From Actibacterium sp. XHP0104 (GTDB lineage Bacteria > Pseudomonadota > Alphaproteobacteria > Rhodobacterales > Rhodobacteraceae), in NCBI RefSeq assembly GCF_025751515.1, contig NZ_JAOWLE010000001.1, forward strand, positions 682,001-746,000: 64,000 nucleotides of DNA. Reading direction: 5' to 3'. Within the stretch, counting starts at the first letter, position 1. Every line of letters begins with the position of its first letter. The notes under the pieces were generated by a model, which made no database searches, was not told the origin of the DNA, and saw nothing but the letters and a program-made list of their open reading frames with translations. The position numbers and the translations under genes are program-made. Of the stretch, positions 1 to 8,966 are shown one piece after another.

Positions 1-230
1 TTGATCACCACGTCGGGGTGGTAATGGTTGGGCACGAAGGGCAGAACGAAACTGTCGACCCAGCCGATCAGCGTCCAGAACAGCCAGACGGTGACGCCGA
101 TGGGCGCGATGATGACCAGGCCGGTCAGGAACGACCCGCGCAGCCAGCCCAGGAAACGCCGGATCTGCCGGGCCACAAGGCTGCCCTTGTGCCGGGTTGC
201 GTCGTCGTCGTGGTGATCTTGCTCGAACAT
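1..230 (-). CDS. DUF502 family membrane protein (N-terminal part, cut by window edge)
   Basis: The first 76 codons of a minus-strand gene are present; the rest lies before the window. The start is the ATG at 230-228. The protein opens with a charged, His/Asp-rich cytoplasmic stretch (about residues 1-30), then a transmembrane segment at about 33-58 containing GLVIIAPIGVTVWLFW, followed by a Trp-Val-Asp turn and a PNHYHPD loop. This order matches the DUF502 family of inner-membrane proteins, whose biochemical role is not established. No partner gene is visible because the downstream side is outside the window; psuG lies upstream on the same strand after an 85-base gap. Family assignment is from remembered motif pattern; the C-terminal half cannot be checked. 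Confidence 0.75.
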   Translation of the reverse strand, partial: MFEQDHHDDDATRHKGSLVARQIRRFLGWLRGSFLTGLVIIAPIGVTVWLFWTLIGWVDSFVLPFVPNHYHPDVVI

Positions 231-315
231 GGTCCCGCCCAATGACTTGCGCCTTTATCTAGGCGCTCTGGCGTTGCACTACAACAGCCGTGCTGAAAGC
301 CCAAGCGACCATGTG

Positions 316-1218
316 TCAGCGGGCCATTTCTTTTGCGATTTCGGCGGCAAGGCGCGCGTTATTCAGCACCAGTGCGATATTGGCCTGCAACGACGCCCCA
401 CCGGTCAGATCATGGATGCGCGACAGCAGGAAGGGCGTGACCTCTTTTGCGCTGATGCCGGTTGCGTCGCGCAGGGCGGCCTCGATGATCGGGGTGATGG
501 TTTCGGCGGGGATTTCGGCGCTGGCTGGGATCGGGTTCGCGACCAGCTGTCCTCCGGGCAGGCCCAGTTGCGCGCGCATGCGATGGGCGTCGGCGATCTG
601 GACCGCGCTGTCCATGCGCAGCGGCGCGGGCAGGCCGGATTTTCGTGACCAGAAGGCGGGCAATTCGTCGCTTTGATACCCGATCACCGGCACGCCCAGG
701 GTTTCCAGCACTTCCAGCGTCTTGGGCAGGTCGAGAATGGCCTTGGCGCCGGCGGCCACCACGGTGACGGGGGTTTGCGCCAGCTCGTAGAGGTCGGCCG
801 AGATATCGAATGTCAGCTCGGCGCCGCGATGCACGCCGCCGATGCCGCCGGTGGCAAAGGTGCCGATCCCGGCCAGATGGGCGCAGATCATGGTGGCGGC
901 CACGGTGGTGGCACCGGTCCAGCCCTCGGACAGGCAAACGGCCAGGTCGGCGCGGCTGATCTTGCGGGCGTTTTGGGTCTGGGCCAGCGTGGCCAGATAG
1001 TCGGGTTCCAGCCCGGCATGGATGTGCCCGTCAAGGCAGGCGATGGTCGCGGGCACCGCGCCCGCGTCGCGCACCGCCTGCTCGACGGCCTGCGCGGTCT
1101 CCAGGTTCTGCGGCCAGGGCATGCCATGGGTGATGATCGTGCTTTCCAGCGCCACGATGGGCTGGTTGCGGGCGCGTGCAGCGGCGACCTCAGAGGAAAA
1201 TGTCAGGGGCAGTGTCAT
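316..1218 (-). CDS. psuG: Pseudouridine-5'-phosphate glycosidase
   Basis: Cytoplasmic enzyme that splits pseudouridine 5'-phosphate into uracil and ribose 5-phosphate (the C-glycosidic bond), the second step of pseudouridine breakdown. The 300-residue length is normal for PsuG. The signature ALESTIITHGMPWPQN lies at residues 23-38, and the family's glycine-rich TGGIGGVHRGAE stretch is present in the middle. The ATG start at 1218 overlaps the end of psuK by 4 bases, so the two are translationally coupled in the order psuK-psuG, kinase then glycosidase, matching the pathway order. No dedicated nucleoside transporter is visible next to the pair. Confidence 0.95.
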   Translation of the reverse strand: MTLPLTFSSEVAAARARNQPIVALESTIITHGMPWPQNLETAQAVEQAVRDAGAVPATIACLDGHIHAGLEPDYLATLAQTQNARKISRADLAVCLSEGWTGATTVAATMICAHLAGIGTFATGGIGGVHRGAELTFDISADLYELAQTPVTVVAAGAKAILDLPKTLEVLETLGVPVIGYQSDELPAFWSRKSGLPAPLRMDSAVQIADAHRMRAQLGLPGGQLVANPIPASAEIPAETITPIIEAALRDATGISAKEVTPFLLSRIHDLTGGASLQANIALVLNNARLAAEIAKEMAR

Positions 1219-2111
1219 GCGGGGGCCTCGCCGGATACATATTGCGCGGCCGAGGCCAACGCGGCCTCGAGCGCGGGTTCAGCGGTTTCGCCGCGCAGCT
1301 CGGCGGCGATATGGGCGGCCATGAACGTGTCGCCCGCGCCGGTGACACGGGTGACCATGACCTTGGGCGGCGTGCGGCGGATCAGGCCGGCGGCGCTGCC
1401 CAGCACGGCATCATTGCCGCCATCGGTGATCAGCACCCTATGCGCGCCACGATCCAGAAAGGCCTGCGCCGCGGCGGCGGCATCGGCGAATTCGGTCAGG
1501 CAGATCAGCCCGGCCTCGATCTTGTTGAGGTAAAGCGTCGCGCGCGGATGGGCCAGCAGCGCGGTCAGCCGCTCGGCCTTGCCGGGGCTGGCCGGGGCGA
1601 CCCGCAAATCGGCGGCGGCGAACAGGGGGCTGGCCGCGATCTGGCGCAGCAGCTCGGCCGTCAGGTTGCCATCCAGCGCCACCAGCCCGGCGAACGGGGT
1701 GTCGGCGCTGCCCAGGCGGCCGTCTTGCAGCGGGGTCAGGATGCGCGCGCCCGCGGCCTCTAGCGAATGGGCATCGGCAATGGCGGCGATCAGCCCGTTC
1801 GCGGCCTCGACCGCCATATAGATGTCGGTGGGCAGATCGGGCGAGCGATAGATATAGTCGGTCAGCAGCCCGTGGCCCTTGCAGGCGGCGATCAGCTCGT
1901 CGCCCTGCGGGTCGGTGCCGACGGCGCTGAGCAGCGCGGGGTGCAGCCCGAACCGGGCCAGCGTCATCGCGATGTTCAGCGCGACGCCGCCGGGCAGGCG
2001 CTCGATCCGGCCGGGCATGTCCCAGCCGCGCTGCATCGGGCGGGTGGCGCGGCCGATCACGTCCCACAGGACGGAACCGATGCACAGGATGGTCGGGGTC
2101 TGGTCGCTCAT
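1215..2111 (-). CDS. psuK: PfkB-family kinase, probable pseudouridine kinase
   Basis: Member of the ribokinase/PfkB sugar kinase family, 298 residues. The N-terminal substrate-site region has the family's GG motif (LPGGVALNIAMTLARFG), and the C-terminal TGAGDTF motif lies at about residues 257-263, with Asp261 as expected catalytic base. PfkB kinases have many substrates; the call as pseudouridine kinase comes from the 4-base overlap with psuG immediately downstream, a well-known pairing. It would phosphorylate pseudouridine to the 5'-phosphate that PsuG then cleaves. It is the first gene of the two-gene unit, starting at the ATG at 2111, with rpsB divergent on the other side. Confidence 0.88.
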   Translation of the reverse strand: MSDQTPTILCIGSVLWDVIGRATRPMQRGWDMPGRIERLPGGVALNIAMTLARFGLHPALLSAVGTDPQGDELIAACKGHGLLTDYIYRSPDLPTDIYMAVEAANGLIAAIADAHSLEAAGARILTPLQDGRLGSADTPFAGLVALDGNLTAELLRQIAASPLFAAADLRVAPASPGKAERLTALLAHPRATLYLNKIEAGLICLTEFADAAAAAQAFLDRGAHRVLITDGGNDAVLGSAAGLIRRTPPKVMVTRVTGAGDTFMAAHIAAELRGETAEPALEAALASAAQYVSGEAPA

Positions 2112-2192
2112 GGCTCAGTAGTGGCGCGCCCGCGCCGGGCAGGCAAGCCCCGCGATTTGGCGCTGACGCAAAGGCAATTGAGGGCAGGGGGG

Positions 2193-2221
2193 TTGCCAAT
2201 CCCCGCGGCATGACGTAAACG
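2193..2221 (+). promoter_or_regulatory. Candidate sigma-70 promoter for rpsB-tsf
   Basis: TTGCCA (2193-2198), a 17-base spacer and TAAACG (2216-2221) fit a housekeeping promoter. It would give an rpsB leader of roughly 105-110 bases. Position and spacing support it; no experimental start is known. Confidence 0.4.
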
Positions 2222-2250
2222 CGCGCTACTTCACAGGCGGGGTTCGGGCC

Positions 2251-2271
2251 TGACGGGGAGACATCCCGTTA
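2251..2271 (+). promoter_or_regulatory. rpsB leader hairpin
   Basis: TGACGGG (2251-2257) pairs with CCCGTTA (2265-2271) around a 7-base loop, in the untranslated leader of rpsB. Ribosomal protein S2 represses its own mRNA in bacteria, so a leader structure is expected here. That this hairpin is the S2-binding element is inference. Confidence 0.3.
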
Positions 2272-2336
2272 CGGTCCACCGGTTGGGCGAATGCCCTTGA
2301 TGCCCCGCCAAGGCGCAAACCGGAAAGGAAATGGAC

Positions 2337-3092
2337 ATGGCGCTCCCTGATTTCAATCTGCGTCAGCTGCTCGAAGCTGGCGTTCACTATGGTCACCAAA
2401 CCCAACGCTGGAACCCGCGCATGGGGCCGTATATTCACGGCGACCGTAACGGTATCCACATCATCGACCTGACCCAGACCGTCCCGATGCTGGACCAGGC
2501 TCTGCAGGTCGTGCGCGACACCGTGGCCAAGAACGGCCGCATCCTGTTCGTCGGCACCAAGCGTCAGGCCCAAAAGCCGATCGCCGAAGCCGCCGAGAAA
2601 TGCGCGCAGTATTACATGAACCACCGCTGGCTGGGCGGCACGCTGACCAACTGGAAAACCGTTTCCCAGTCGATCCAGCGCCTGAAAGCCATTGATGAGA
2701 AACTGGCCGGTGGTGCCGAAGGCCTGACCAAGAAAGAGCGTCTGGGCATGGAGCGTGACCAGACCAAACTGCAGGCCTCGCTGGGCGGTATCCGCGAGAT
2801 GGGCGGCCTGCCCGACCTGCTGTTCGTCATCGACGTCAACAAAGAAGACCTGGCCATCGCCGAAGCCCGCAAGCTGGGCATTCCGGTCATCGCCGTGGTC
2901 GATACCAACTGCTCGCCCGAGGGCGTTGACTACATGATCCCGGGCAACGATGACGCCGCTCGCGCCATCGGCCTGTATTGCGATCTGGTGTCGCGCGCTG
3001 CCCTGGACGGTATGACCGCCCAGATGGACGCCGCCGGTGTCGACCTGGGTGCCCTGGAAGAGGCCATGGTCGAAGAGGTTGCCGAGGCCTGA
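2337..3092 (+). CDS. rpsB: 30S ribosomal protein S2
   Basis: Small-subunit ribosomal protein S2, 251 residues from the chosen start. The characteristic opening [19 protein letters not shown] and the later [17 protein letters not shown] and [10 protein letters not shown] blocks are all present. Two in-frame ATGs lie 6 bases apart (2331 and 2337). The AAAGGA at 2324-2329 is too close to the first but about 7-8 bases from the second, so the start at 2337 giving MALPDF is preferred. It is followed after 84 bases by tsf, the normal rpsB-tsf pair. In this genome pyrH and frr, which often follow tsf, are about 50 kb away. Confidence 0.98.
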   Translation: MALPDFNLRQLLEAGVHYGHQTQRWNPRMGPYIHGDRNGIHIIDLTQTVPMLDQALQVVRDTVAKNGRILFVGTKRQAQKPIAEAAEKCAQYYMNHRWLGGTLTNWKTVSQSIQRLKAIDEKLAGGAEGLTKKERLGMERDQTKLQASLGGIREMGGLPDLLFVIDVNKEDLAIAEARKLGIPVIAVVDTNCSPEGVDYMIPGNDDAARAIGLYCDLVSRAALDGMTAQMDAAGVDLGALEEAMVEEVAEA

Positions 3093-3176
3093 TCGGCCCG
3101 ACGCACGTCACGGAACTGATACCGGGCGGGGATATCACCCGCCCGGACCCATTCAAGACCTACGAGGAGAGCCGAC

Positions 3177-4052
3177 ATGGCAATCACCGCAGCATTGGTG
3201 AAAGAACTGCGCGACAGCACCGGCGCAGGCATGATGGATGCGAAAAAAGCGCTGACCGAAACCAATGGCGACATGGAAGCCGCCGTTGACTGGCTGCGCA
3301 CCAAGGGCCTGGCGAAAGCCGCCAAGAAATCGGGCCGCACCGCCGCCGAGGGCCTGGTGGCCGTCGCCGTTGCCGGTGGCAAGGGTGTCGCAATCGAAGT
3401 GAACTCGGAAACCGACTTTGTCGCCAAGAACGCCGAATTCCAGGCGATGGTCGGCAAGATCGCAACCGCCGCTCTGGGCGTGTCCGATCTCGAAGGTCTG
3501 GCCGCGGCCGATCTGGGTGGCAAAAGCGTTGCCGATACCCTGACCGACAAGATCGCCACCATCGGCGAGAACATGACCCTGCGCCGCATGGCCTCGATCG
3601 AGGGCGACTCGGTTGTGGCCTATATCCACAACGCCGCCACCGACGGCATGGGCAAGATCGGCGTTCTGGTCGCCCTGAAAGGCGACAACGAAGCCTTTGG
3701 CAAGCAGGTCGCCATGCACGTGGCCGCTGCCAACCCGGCCTCGCTGTCCGAAGCCGACCTGGACCCGGCCGTGGTCGAGAAGGAAAAGCAGGTGCAGATC
3801 GACATCGCGCGTGAATCGGGCAAGCCCGACGCCGTGATCGAAAAGATGATCGTCGGCCGCATGAAGAAATTCATGGCCGAAGTGACCCTGCTGAACCAGC
3901 AGTTCGTGATCAACCCCGACGTGACCGTCGCCGCCGCCGCCGCCGAAGCCGGTGTCGAGGTCGTTGGCTTTGTCCGCATCGAAGTGGGCGAAGGCATCGA
4001 GAAGGTTCAGGAAGACTTTGCCGCCGAAGTGGCCAAGGCTGCCCAAGGCTAA
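3177..4052 (+). CDS. tsf: Translation elongation factor Ts
   Basis: EF-Ts is the nucleotide exchange factor that releases GDP from EF-Tu. The 291-residue protein has the N-terminal UBA-like region (residues 1-50, [16 protein letters not shown]) and the core motif TDFVAKN at residues 79-85 that contacts the EF-Tu nucleotide pocket. The start codon at 3177 is preceded by GAGGAGA. It is co-transcribed with rpsB and ends at a strong factor-independent terminator 25 bases past the stop. Confidence 0.98.
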   Translation: MAITAALVKELRDSTGAGMMDAKKALTETNGDMEAAVDWLRTKGLAKAAKKSGRTAAEGLVAVAVAGGKGVAIEVNSETDFVAKNAEFQAMVGKIATAALGVSDLEGLAAADLGGKSVADTLTDKIATIGENMTLRRMASIEGDSVVAYIHNAATDGMGKIGVLVALKGDNEAFGKQVAMHVAAANPASLSEADLDPAVVEKEKQVQIDIARESGKPDAVIEKMIVGRMKKFMAEVTLLNQQFVINPDVTVAAAAAEAGVEVVGFVRIEVGEGIEKVQEDFAAEVAKAAQG

Positions 4053-4076
4053 GTCGTCATCACGACGCGAAATTCA

Positions 4077-4107
4077 CCCGCTCCGGCATGTCCGGGGCGG
4101 GTTTTTT
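4077..4107 (+). terminator. Rho-independent terminator of rpsB-tsf
   Basis: CCCGCTCCGG (4077-4086) pairs with CCGGGGCGGG (4092-4101), a 10-pair stem with one G-T wobble and a 5-base loop, followed by six Ts (4102-4107). It lies just after the tsf stop codon. Confidence 0.92.
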
Positions 4108-4414
4108 CATGCCTGGAACAGGGCAGGGGCCAAAAGGAAAACGGTGCAGCGGGACAGCTGCACCGTTCCCTTATAACGCGCTGCATCGTTGGGGATGAAA
4201 GCCACGCGCCGTCACGTGCCACCTTGCCGGCGACAATACGCCGACAGGATGACATGCCGGAATACCGGCTGGAGACGATGCCGTGCGCAATCCAAACACG
4301 TTGCATCGTCCCCAAGGTTCCATGGCTCAATTGCCACCACTCACGGAACGCGGACAATGTGCCCCGACGTCACTTTGCATGCCAGTCTGGGATTCCTTAC
4401 CTTGTCCGGCCCGA
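4108..4414. other. Gene-less stretch between tsf and luxR-type gene
   Basis: Apart from the inverted repeat at 4140-4167 I see no open frame with a ribosome binding site and no tRNA. The stretch is less GC-rich than the neighbouring genes. It would be the long 3' untranslated region of the convergent regulator gene; a small RNA cannot be excluded. Confidence 0.4.
4131..4167 (-). terminator. Candidate terminator for the luxR-type gene (minus strand)
   Basis: An 11-base perfect inverted repeat, AACGGTGCAGC (4140-4150) and GCTGCACCGTT (4157-4167), has a 6-base loop. Read on the minus strand it is followed by TTTTCCTTTT, so it can end transcription coming from the regulator gene about 250 bases away. 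On the plus strand it lacks a T tract. Confidence 0.5.
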
Positions 4415-5173
4415 TTACCCGGGGCGCGACTCGAGCAGGAAAATCTGGTTTTGATATGAGGCCTTTAGCACCGCCTGGGCGGTTGTTTCGACATTCAGCG
4501 CCTCGCGCGCCAGGCGCAGGTGTTTCTCGACCGTGGCCGGTGTCAGCCCCATGATCGTCGCGATATCCTGCGCGGTCTTGCCGTCACCGACCCATTCCAG
4601 AACCTCGCGCTGGCGTTGAGTCAGGGGGCGGCGGCTGCCGTGATAGGGCAGGCTGATCAGCTTGAGATGCGCGACGTTGGTGAAGACGCAGATCTCGTGC
4701 CCGTGCTGCTGCCAATAGGCGTCGACCTCGCTTTGGGTCATGCCGTTGCTGGTGCCGATGCCCAGGGCGCCCTTGGCGCGCGCCGAGGCCGATTTGAAGC
4801 TGACCGTGTAACCCGAGACCAGGCCATAGCGCTGATTGAATTCCAGAACCTTGATCTCGTCAGCGGTCAGCTCGCCGCGCTTGGCGCGCTCAACAACCCA
4901 GCTCCACGAGCAGCTGCCGGTATTCGACGCCAGCCAGCGCATCATCGGCGCGTGCTGGTAAAGCCCGGTTTCAAGAAAGACGCTCAGATAGTCGGGGGGC
5001 ATGTTCGACAGCACAAGTGAATCCTGAAGGTCACCCCAGGACTGCGCGGTCCGAAACCGGGTAAAGCCGTAGATCAGCCGATCAAAGCCATGCCCGGACA
5101 TGTAACAGACCAGGCTTTGCCAAACTTCCTCAATGGTTTCGGCTTCGAAAAGTTCCTCAAGCCGAGCCAGCAT
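4415..5173 (-). CDS. LuxR-family transcriptional regulator (autoinducer-binding type), solo
   Basis: A 252-residue protein with an N-terminal autoinducer-binding-like domain (about 15-165) and a C-terminal LuxR/FixJ helix-turn-helix (about 183-245: LTQRQREVLEWVGDGKTAQDIA, continuing to VEKHLRLA). No luxI-type synthase is in the window, so it is a LuxR solo here. Aligning to the classical TraR positions, Trp57 corresponds to Tyr62, Tyr61 to Phe66 and Asp70 to Ala75 (before Pro76), so the residues that usually hold an acyl-homoserine lactone are changed. It may sense another molecule or act without a ligand. The gene has its own 208-base upstream region after phoB, which is transcribed on the same strand. 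Confidence 0.88.
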   Translation of the reverse strand: MLARLEELFEAETIEEVWQSLVCYMSGHGFDRLIYGFTRFRTAQSWGDLQDSLVLSNMPPDYLSVFLETGLYQHAPMMRWLASNTGSCSWSWVVERAKRGELTADEIKVLEFNQRYGLVSGYTVSFKSASARAKGALGIGTSNGMTQSEVDAYWQQHGHEICVFTNVAHLKLISLPYHGSRRPLTQRQREVLEWVGDGKTAQDIATIMGLTPATVEKHLRLAREALNVETTAQAVLKASYQNQIFLLESRPG

Positions 5174-5381
5174 GTGAAATCATTACCGTCTTATCCCCAA
5201 CAAAATACGGTCACGCAGACCAGGCCCCGATGTGAAGGGCGAGATCTATTTCCCAGATATTCGAATGTGTTGGGGCTGTCCAAGAGTTATTTGTCGCATT
5301 CACGCAGTTGTGGGGTGCTTTGCATGGTGAATTATCAACATAATACCAATTATAGGAATCATGCCATATGGCCCAGCTGGA

Positions 5382-6074
5382 TCACCCCAACGCGTATCCG
5401 GCCCCCCTGACCGTGCGCACCGGGTCCGAGCCGCCGTGTTCACACAGGGCTTTGCGCAGCCGTCCGATATGCACGTCCACCGTGCGCGTATCGACATAGA
5501 TGTCGCGGCCCCAGACCCGGTCAAGCAGTTGCTCACGGCTCCAGACACGGCCGGGTTTTTCCATGAAGGTGCTCAGCAGACGAAACTCGGTCGGCCCCAG
5601 TTTCAGCGGCTTGCTGTCACGCGTCACGCGATGGGTTTCGGCATCCAGGATGATGTCTTCGTATTCCAGCCGCTCGCCCACCGAGGCCGGACGCGTCCGG
5701 CGCAGCTGGTTGCGGATGCGGGCCATCAGCTCGACCACAGAATACGGCTTCACCATATAATCGTCGGCGCCGGTTTCCAGGCCGCGCACGCGGTCAACCT
5801 CTTCGGCGCGGGCCGACAGCATGATGATCGGAATGCTGCGGGTCTTGGAAGACGATTTCAGCCGCCGGCAGATCTCGATTCCCGACACGCCGGGCAGCAT
5901 CCAGTCCAGCACGATCAGGTCGGGCTGCGCCTCGTCGACAAGGATCAGCGCCTCGTCGCCGTTCTCGGCACTGGTGACGACAAAGCCTTCGGCCTCGAGG
6001 TTGTAATTCAGAACCTCGCGCTGCGCAGGTTCATCTTCTACAATTAAAACAGAGGGTTGTTCGACGCGGCTCAT
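5382..6074 (-). CDS. phoB: Phosphate regulon response regulator
   Basis: OmpR-type response regulator, 230 residues: receiver domain (about 8-125) with acidic pocket Glu13-Asp14, phospho-acceptor Asp57 (VLDWMLPG) and conserved Lys in DDYMVKPYS; then a winged-helix DNA-binding domain (about 135-230). It is the last gene of the pst operon, overlapping phoU by 4 bases. PhoR phosphorylates it under phosphate limitation and it then binds Pho boxes such as the one before pstS, so the operon is autoregulated. The identity follows from sequence and from position. Confidence 0.97.
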   Translation of the reverse strand: MSRVEQPSVLIVEDEPAQREVLNYNLEAEGFVVTSAENGDEALILVDEAQPDLIVLDWMLPGVSGIEICRRLKSSSKTRSIPIIMLSARAEEVDRVRGLETGADDYMVKPYSVVELMARIRNQLRRTRPASVGERLEYEDIILDAETHRVTRDSKPLKLGPTEFRLLSTFMEKPGRVWSREQLLDRVWGRDIYVDTRTVDVHIGRLRKALCEHGGSDPVRTVRGAGYALG

Positions 6075-6787
6075 CCGTCAATCTCTACGTTGTCCATCGA
6101 GGTGCGATCGCCTTTGGGCCGCATGTCGTCAGGCATGACACCGGTCGACAGATAGATGACCTGCTCGGCGATCGAGGTCACGTGATCGCCCATGCGCTCG
6201 ATGTTTTTCGAGATGAAATGCAGGTGCATACAGGCGGTGATGTTGCGCGGGTCTTCCATCATGAAGGTCAGGAATTCGCGGAACAGCGCGTTATACATCT
6301 GGTCGACCTCAAGGTCGCGATGGCGCACGTCTTCGGCCAGTTCGGCGTCACGCTGGATATAGGCATCAAGTGAATCCTTGAGCATGCCCTCGACGGTCAC
6401 CGACATGCGGCGGATGGCGCCGGCAGCGCCTTCGATCGGGGTCATGTGCACCAGAACGCCGGTGCGCTTGGCCAGGTTCTTGGCGTAATCCCCTACCCGC
6501 TCGAGGTTGCCCGAGATCTTCATCACGGTCAGCACGGTGCGCAGGTCGCGGGCAATCGGCTGGCGCGTGGCCAGCAGCAGCGCGCAGCGTTCGTTCACCT
6601 GCTCTTCCAGCGCGTCGATGGCGGCGTCGCGTTTGCGCACCTGTTCGGCCAGTTCCTCGTCGCGGGTTTCCAGCGAGGTTGCCGCATCCAGGATGGCCGA
6701 CTCGACCAGCCCGCCCATCTTCATGATCAGGGCCTGAATCGATTCCAGATCGCGGTCATAAGAGGAAACAATATGTGCATCATTCAT
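6071..6787 (-). CDS. phoU: Phosphate signalling protein PhoU
   Basis: All-helical cytoplasmic protein, 238 residues, with two PhoU repeats (about 20-105 and 125-215). The metal-binding type motifs MKISGNLERVGDYAKN and ISKNIERMGDHVT are visible, one per repeat. PhoU links the state of the Pst transporter to PhoR, holding the kinase off when phosphate is plentiful. It sits between pstB and phoB, overlapping phoB by 4 bases. Confidence 0.97.
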   Translation of the reverse strand: MNDAHIVSSYDRDLESIQALIMKMGGLVESAILDAATSLETRDEELAEQVRKRDAAIDALEEQVNERCALLLATRQPIARDLRTVLTVMKISGNLERVGDYAKNLAKRTGVLVHMTPIEGAAGAIRRMSVTVEGMLKDSLDAYIQRDAELAEDVRHRDLEVDQMYNALFREFLTFMMEDPRNITACMHLHFISKNIERMGDHVTSIAEQVIYLSTGVMPDDMRPKGDRTSMDNVEIDG

Positions 6788-6801
6788 TTACGGGAAACTC
6801 C

Positions 6802-7599
6802 TCAACCGATCCGGCCGGTGATATAGGCCTCGGTCCGCTTGTCATGCGGATTGGTGAAAATCTGGCCGGTATCGCCGTATTCAACCAGGTTGCCCAGGTG
6901 GAAGAACGCGGTTTTCTGGCTGACGCGGGCGGCCTGCTGCATCGAGTGCGTGACGATCACCACCGAGTAATCCTGGCGCAGCTCGTCGATCAGCTCTTCG
7001 ACCTGCGCGGTGGCGATCGGGTCAAGCGCGGAACAGGGTTCATCCATCAGCAGAACCTCGGGTTCGGTCGCAATCGCGCGGGCGATGCAGAGGCGCTGTT
7101 GCTGGCCGCCAGACAGGCCGGTGCCGGGGGCATCGAGGCGGTCTTTGACCTCGTCCCAGATGGCGCCGCGACGCAGGGATTTCTCGACGATTTCATCCAG
7201 TTCGGCCTTGTTGCGGGCCAGCCCGTGAATGCGCGGCCCATAGGCGATGTTGTCATAGATCGACTTGGGGAACGGGTTCGGTTTCTGGAACACCATGCCC
7301 ACCTTGGCCCGCAGCTGCACCGGGTCGACCTTGGCGTCATAGATGTCTTCGCCGTCGAGGCGGATATCGCCTTCGACCCGGCAGACGTCGATCGTGTCGT
7401 TCATCCGGTTCAGGCAGCGCAGGAAGGTGGACTTGCCACAACCCGACGGCCCGATAAAGGCGGTCACGGTCTTGTCGCGGATATCGACATCGACATCCTT
7501 GATGGCGTGGGTGTCGCCGTAATAGACCTGACAGTTCCGGGCGGCAATCTTGATGGCGTTGGCGTCCACGTTTCGCTCCGTAATTCGCATGTCGTTCAT
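6802..7599 (-). CDS. pstB: Phosphate ABC transporter ATP-binding protein
   Basis: ABC ATPase of 265 residues that powers high-affinity phosphate import through PstC/PstA. The Walker A motif GPSGCGKST is at residues 50-58, the signature LSGGQQQR and Walker [14 protein letters not shown] follow, then the switch His in VTHSM. PstB is strongly conserved and the match is unambiguous. It lies 11 bases after pstA and 14 bases before phoU. Confidence 0.98.
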   Translation of the reverse strand: MNDMRITERNVDANAIKIAARNCQVYYGDTHAIKDVDVDIRDKTVTAFIGPSGCGKSTFLRCLNRMNDTIDVCRVEGDIRLDGEDIYDAKVDPVQLRAKVGMVFQKPNPFPKSIYDNIAYGPRIHGLARNKAELDEIVEKSLRRGAIWDEVKDRLDAPGTGLSGGQQQRLCIARAIATEPEVLLMDEPCSALDPIATAQVEELIDELRQDYSVVIVTHSMQQAARVSQKTAFFHLGNLVEYGDTGQIFTNPHDKRTEAYITGRIG

Positions 7600-7610
7600 G
7601 TGGTTTTCTC

Positions 7611-8966
7611 CTACCAGCGACGCTCAAACCGGCGGCGCAGCATAATTGCGACCGCGTTCATGAACACCAGGAAGATAAGCAATACGATGATAGCGCCCGA
7701 TGCCCGTTCGACAAAGGCCGGGTCGGCGCGCTGGGTCCAGTTGTAGATCTGCACGGGCAGCGCCGAGGCGGGGTCAAAGAAGCCTTCGGGCGGGCCGGCG
7801 GGGTATTCGCGGACAAAGGCAACCATGCCGATCAGCAGCAGCGGCGCGGTTTCGCCCAGGGCCTGGGCCAGGCCGATGATGGTGCCGGTCAGGATGCCGG
7901 GCGCGGCCAGCGGCAGCACGTGATGGAACACGGACTGCATTTTTGAGGCCCCTACCCCCAGCGCCGCGTCGCGGATGCTGGGCGGCACCGATTTCAGCGA
8001 GGCGCGCGTGGCGATGATGATGGTTGGCAGGGTCATCAGCGTCAGCACCAGCCCGCCCACGATCGGCGCCGATTGCGGCAAGCCGGCAAAGTTGATGAAG
8101 ATCGCAAGGCCCAGAATACCGAACACGATCGACGGCACGGCGGCCAGGTTCGAGATGTTCACCTCGATCAGGTCGGTCCAGCGGTTCTTGGGCGCGAATT
8201 CTTCGAGATAGATACTGGCGGCCACACCGATCGGCAGCGCCAGAACCAGCACCACGATCATCATGTAAAGCGAGCCCAGGATCGCGACACCAAGGCCGGC
8301 GGCCTCGGGCCGGTTTTCAGACGCGTCGGGCGCGGTCAGAAAGCCGGTGTTGAACCGTTTTTCCAGCAGGTCCGCATCGCGTAGCGCGTCGGCCAGTTGC
8401 AGCTGCTGGGGCGAGATGTTGCTGTCCAGCTCGGCGCTTTCCATGCTGACGCGGCCCTTGAAATAGCCGTCGATACGACCGTTCGCCAGGAAGGTGAATT
8501 CCAGCGTTTCGCCGATCAGTTCCGGGTTGGCCAGCACGAAGTCGCGCAGCTGGGCGGCGGCGTCTTTCGACACCAGCGCGGCGGCGTCCTTGTCCGACAG
8601 ACCCTCGATCTTGATGCCCTTCTCGGCCATTGCGGCCACCATCGCGGTCTTGATCAGCGGGGTGTAGCCAAAGGTCGAGACCTTTTTCATGTCGTCGAGG
8701 TTGCGGTTGCCGTTCTTGTCCAGCTTGGCCTCGGTCAGCTCGACGTTCAGCGTGATAAAGGTCTGCTGAAAGGCGCCCAGGCCGTTGCCCAGGATCGAGC
8801 CCAGCAGCAGCAGCAGTGCCAGGATGCCGGCACCGATCGCCATCAGGCCATAGGCGCGAAAGCGGGCCTCGGCGGCGTTGCGGCGGCGGGTGCGGCTGGT
8901 CTGTTCCAGCAGCGAGGCGCCGTGCGGCTTGTAGTCGGGGGCGTTGGATGCGGTGGCGTCGGTCAT
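7611..8966 (-). CDS. pstA: Phosphate ABC transporter permease PstA
   Basis: Inner-membrane permease, 451 residues from the ATG at 8966, which overlaps the pstC stop codon (ATGA), so translational coupling decides this start over a longer upstream frame. The first third holds one transmembrane helix (about 38-60) and a long periplasmic stretch with [19 protein letters not shown], the N-terminal extension of the DUF3333 type seen in alphaproteobacterial PstA; E. coli PstA, about 300 residues, lacks it. The C-terminal part carries the usual five to six helices and the EAA-type loop ([20 protein letters not shown]). Confidence 0.96.
   Translation of the reverse strand: MTDATASNAPDYKPHGASLLEQTSRTRRRNAAEARFRAYGLMAIGAGILALLLLLGSILGNGLGAFQQTFITLNVELTEAKLDKNGNRNLDDMKKVSTFGYTPLIKTAMVAAMAEKGIKIEGLSDKDAAALVSKDAAAQLRDFVLANPELIGETLEFTFLANGRIDGYFKGRVSMESAELDSNISPQQLQLADALRDADLLEKRFNTGFLTAPDASENRPEAAGLGVAILGSLYMMIVVLVLALPIGVAASIYLEEFAPKNRWTDLIEVNISNLAAVPSIVFGILGLAIFINFAGLPQSAPIVGGLVLTLMTLPTIIIATRASLKSVPPSIRDAALGVGASKMQSVFHHVLPLAAPGILTGTIIGLAQALGETAPLLLIGMVAFVREYPAGPPEGFFDPASALPVQIYNWTQRADPAFVERASGAIIVLLIFLVFMNAVAIMLRRRFERRW

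Noticed and set aside
2331-2336. Earlier ATG of rpsB
   Set aside because: The Shine-Dalgarno sequence is only about 2 bases from it; the ATG at 2337 has proper spacing and gives the usual N terminus.
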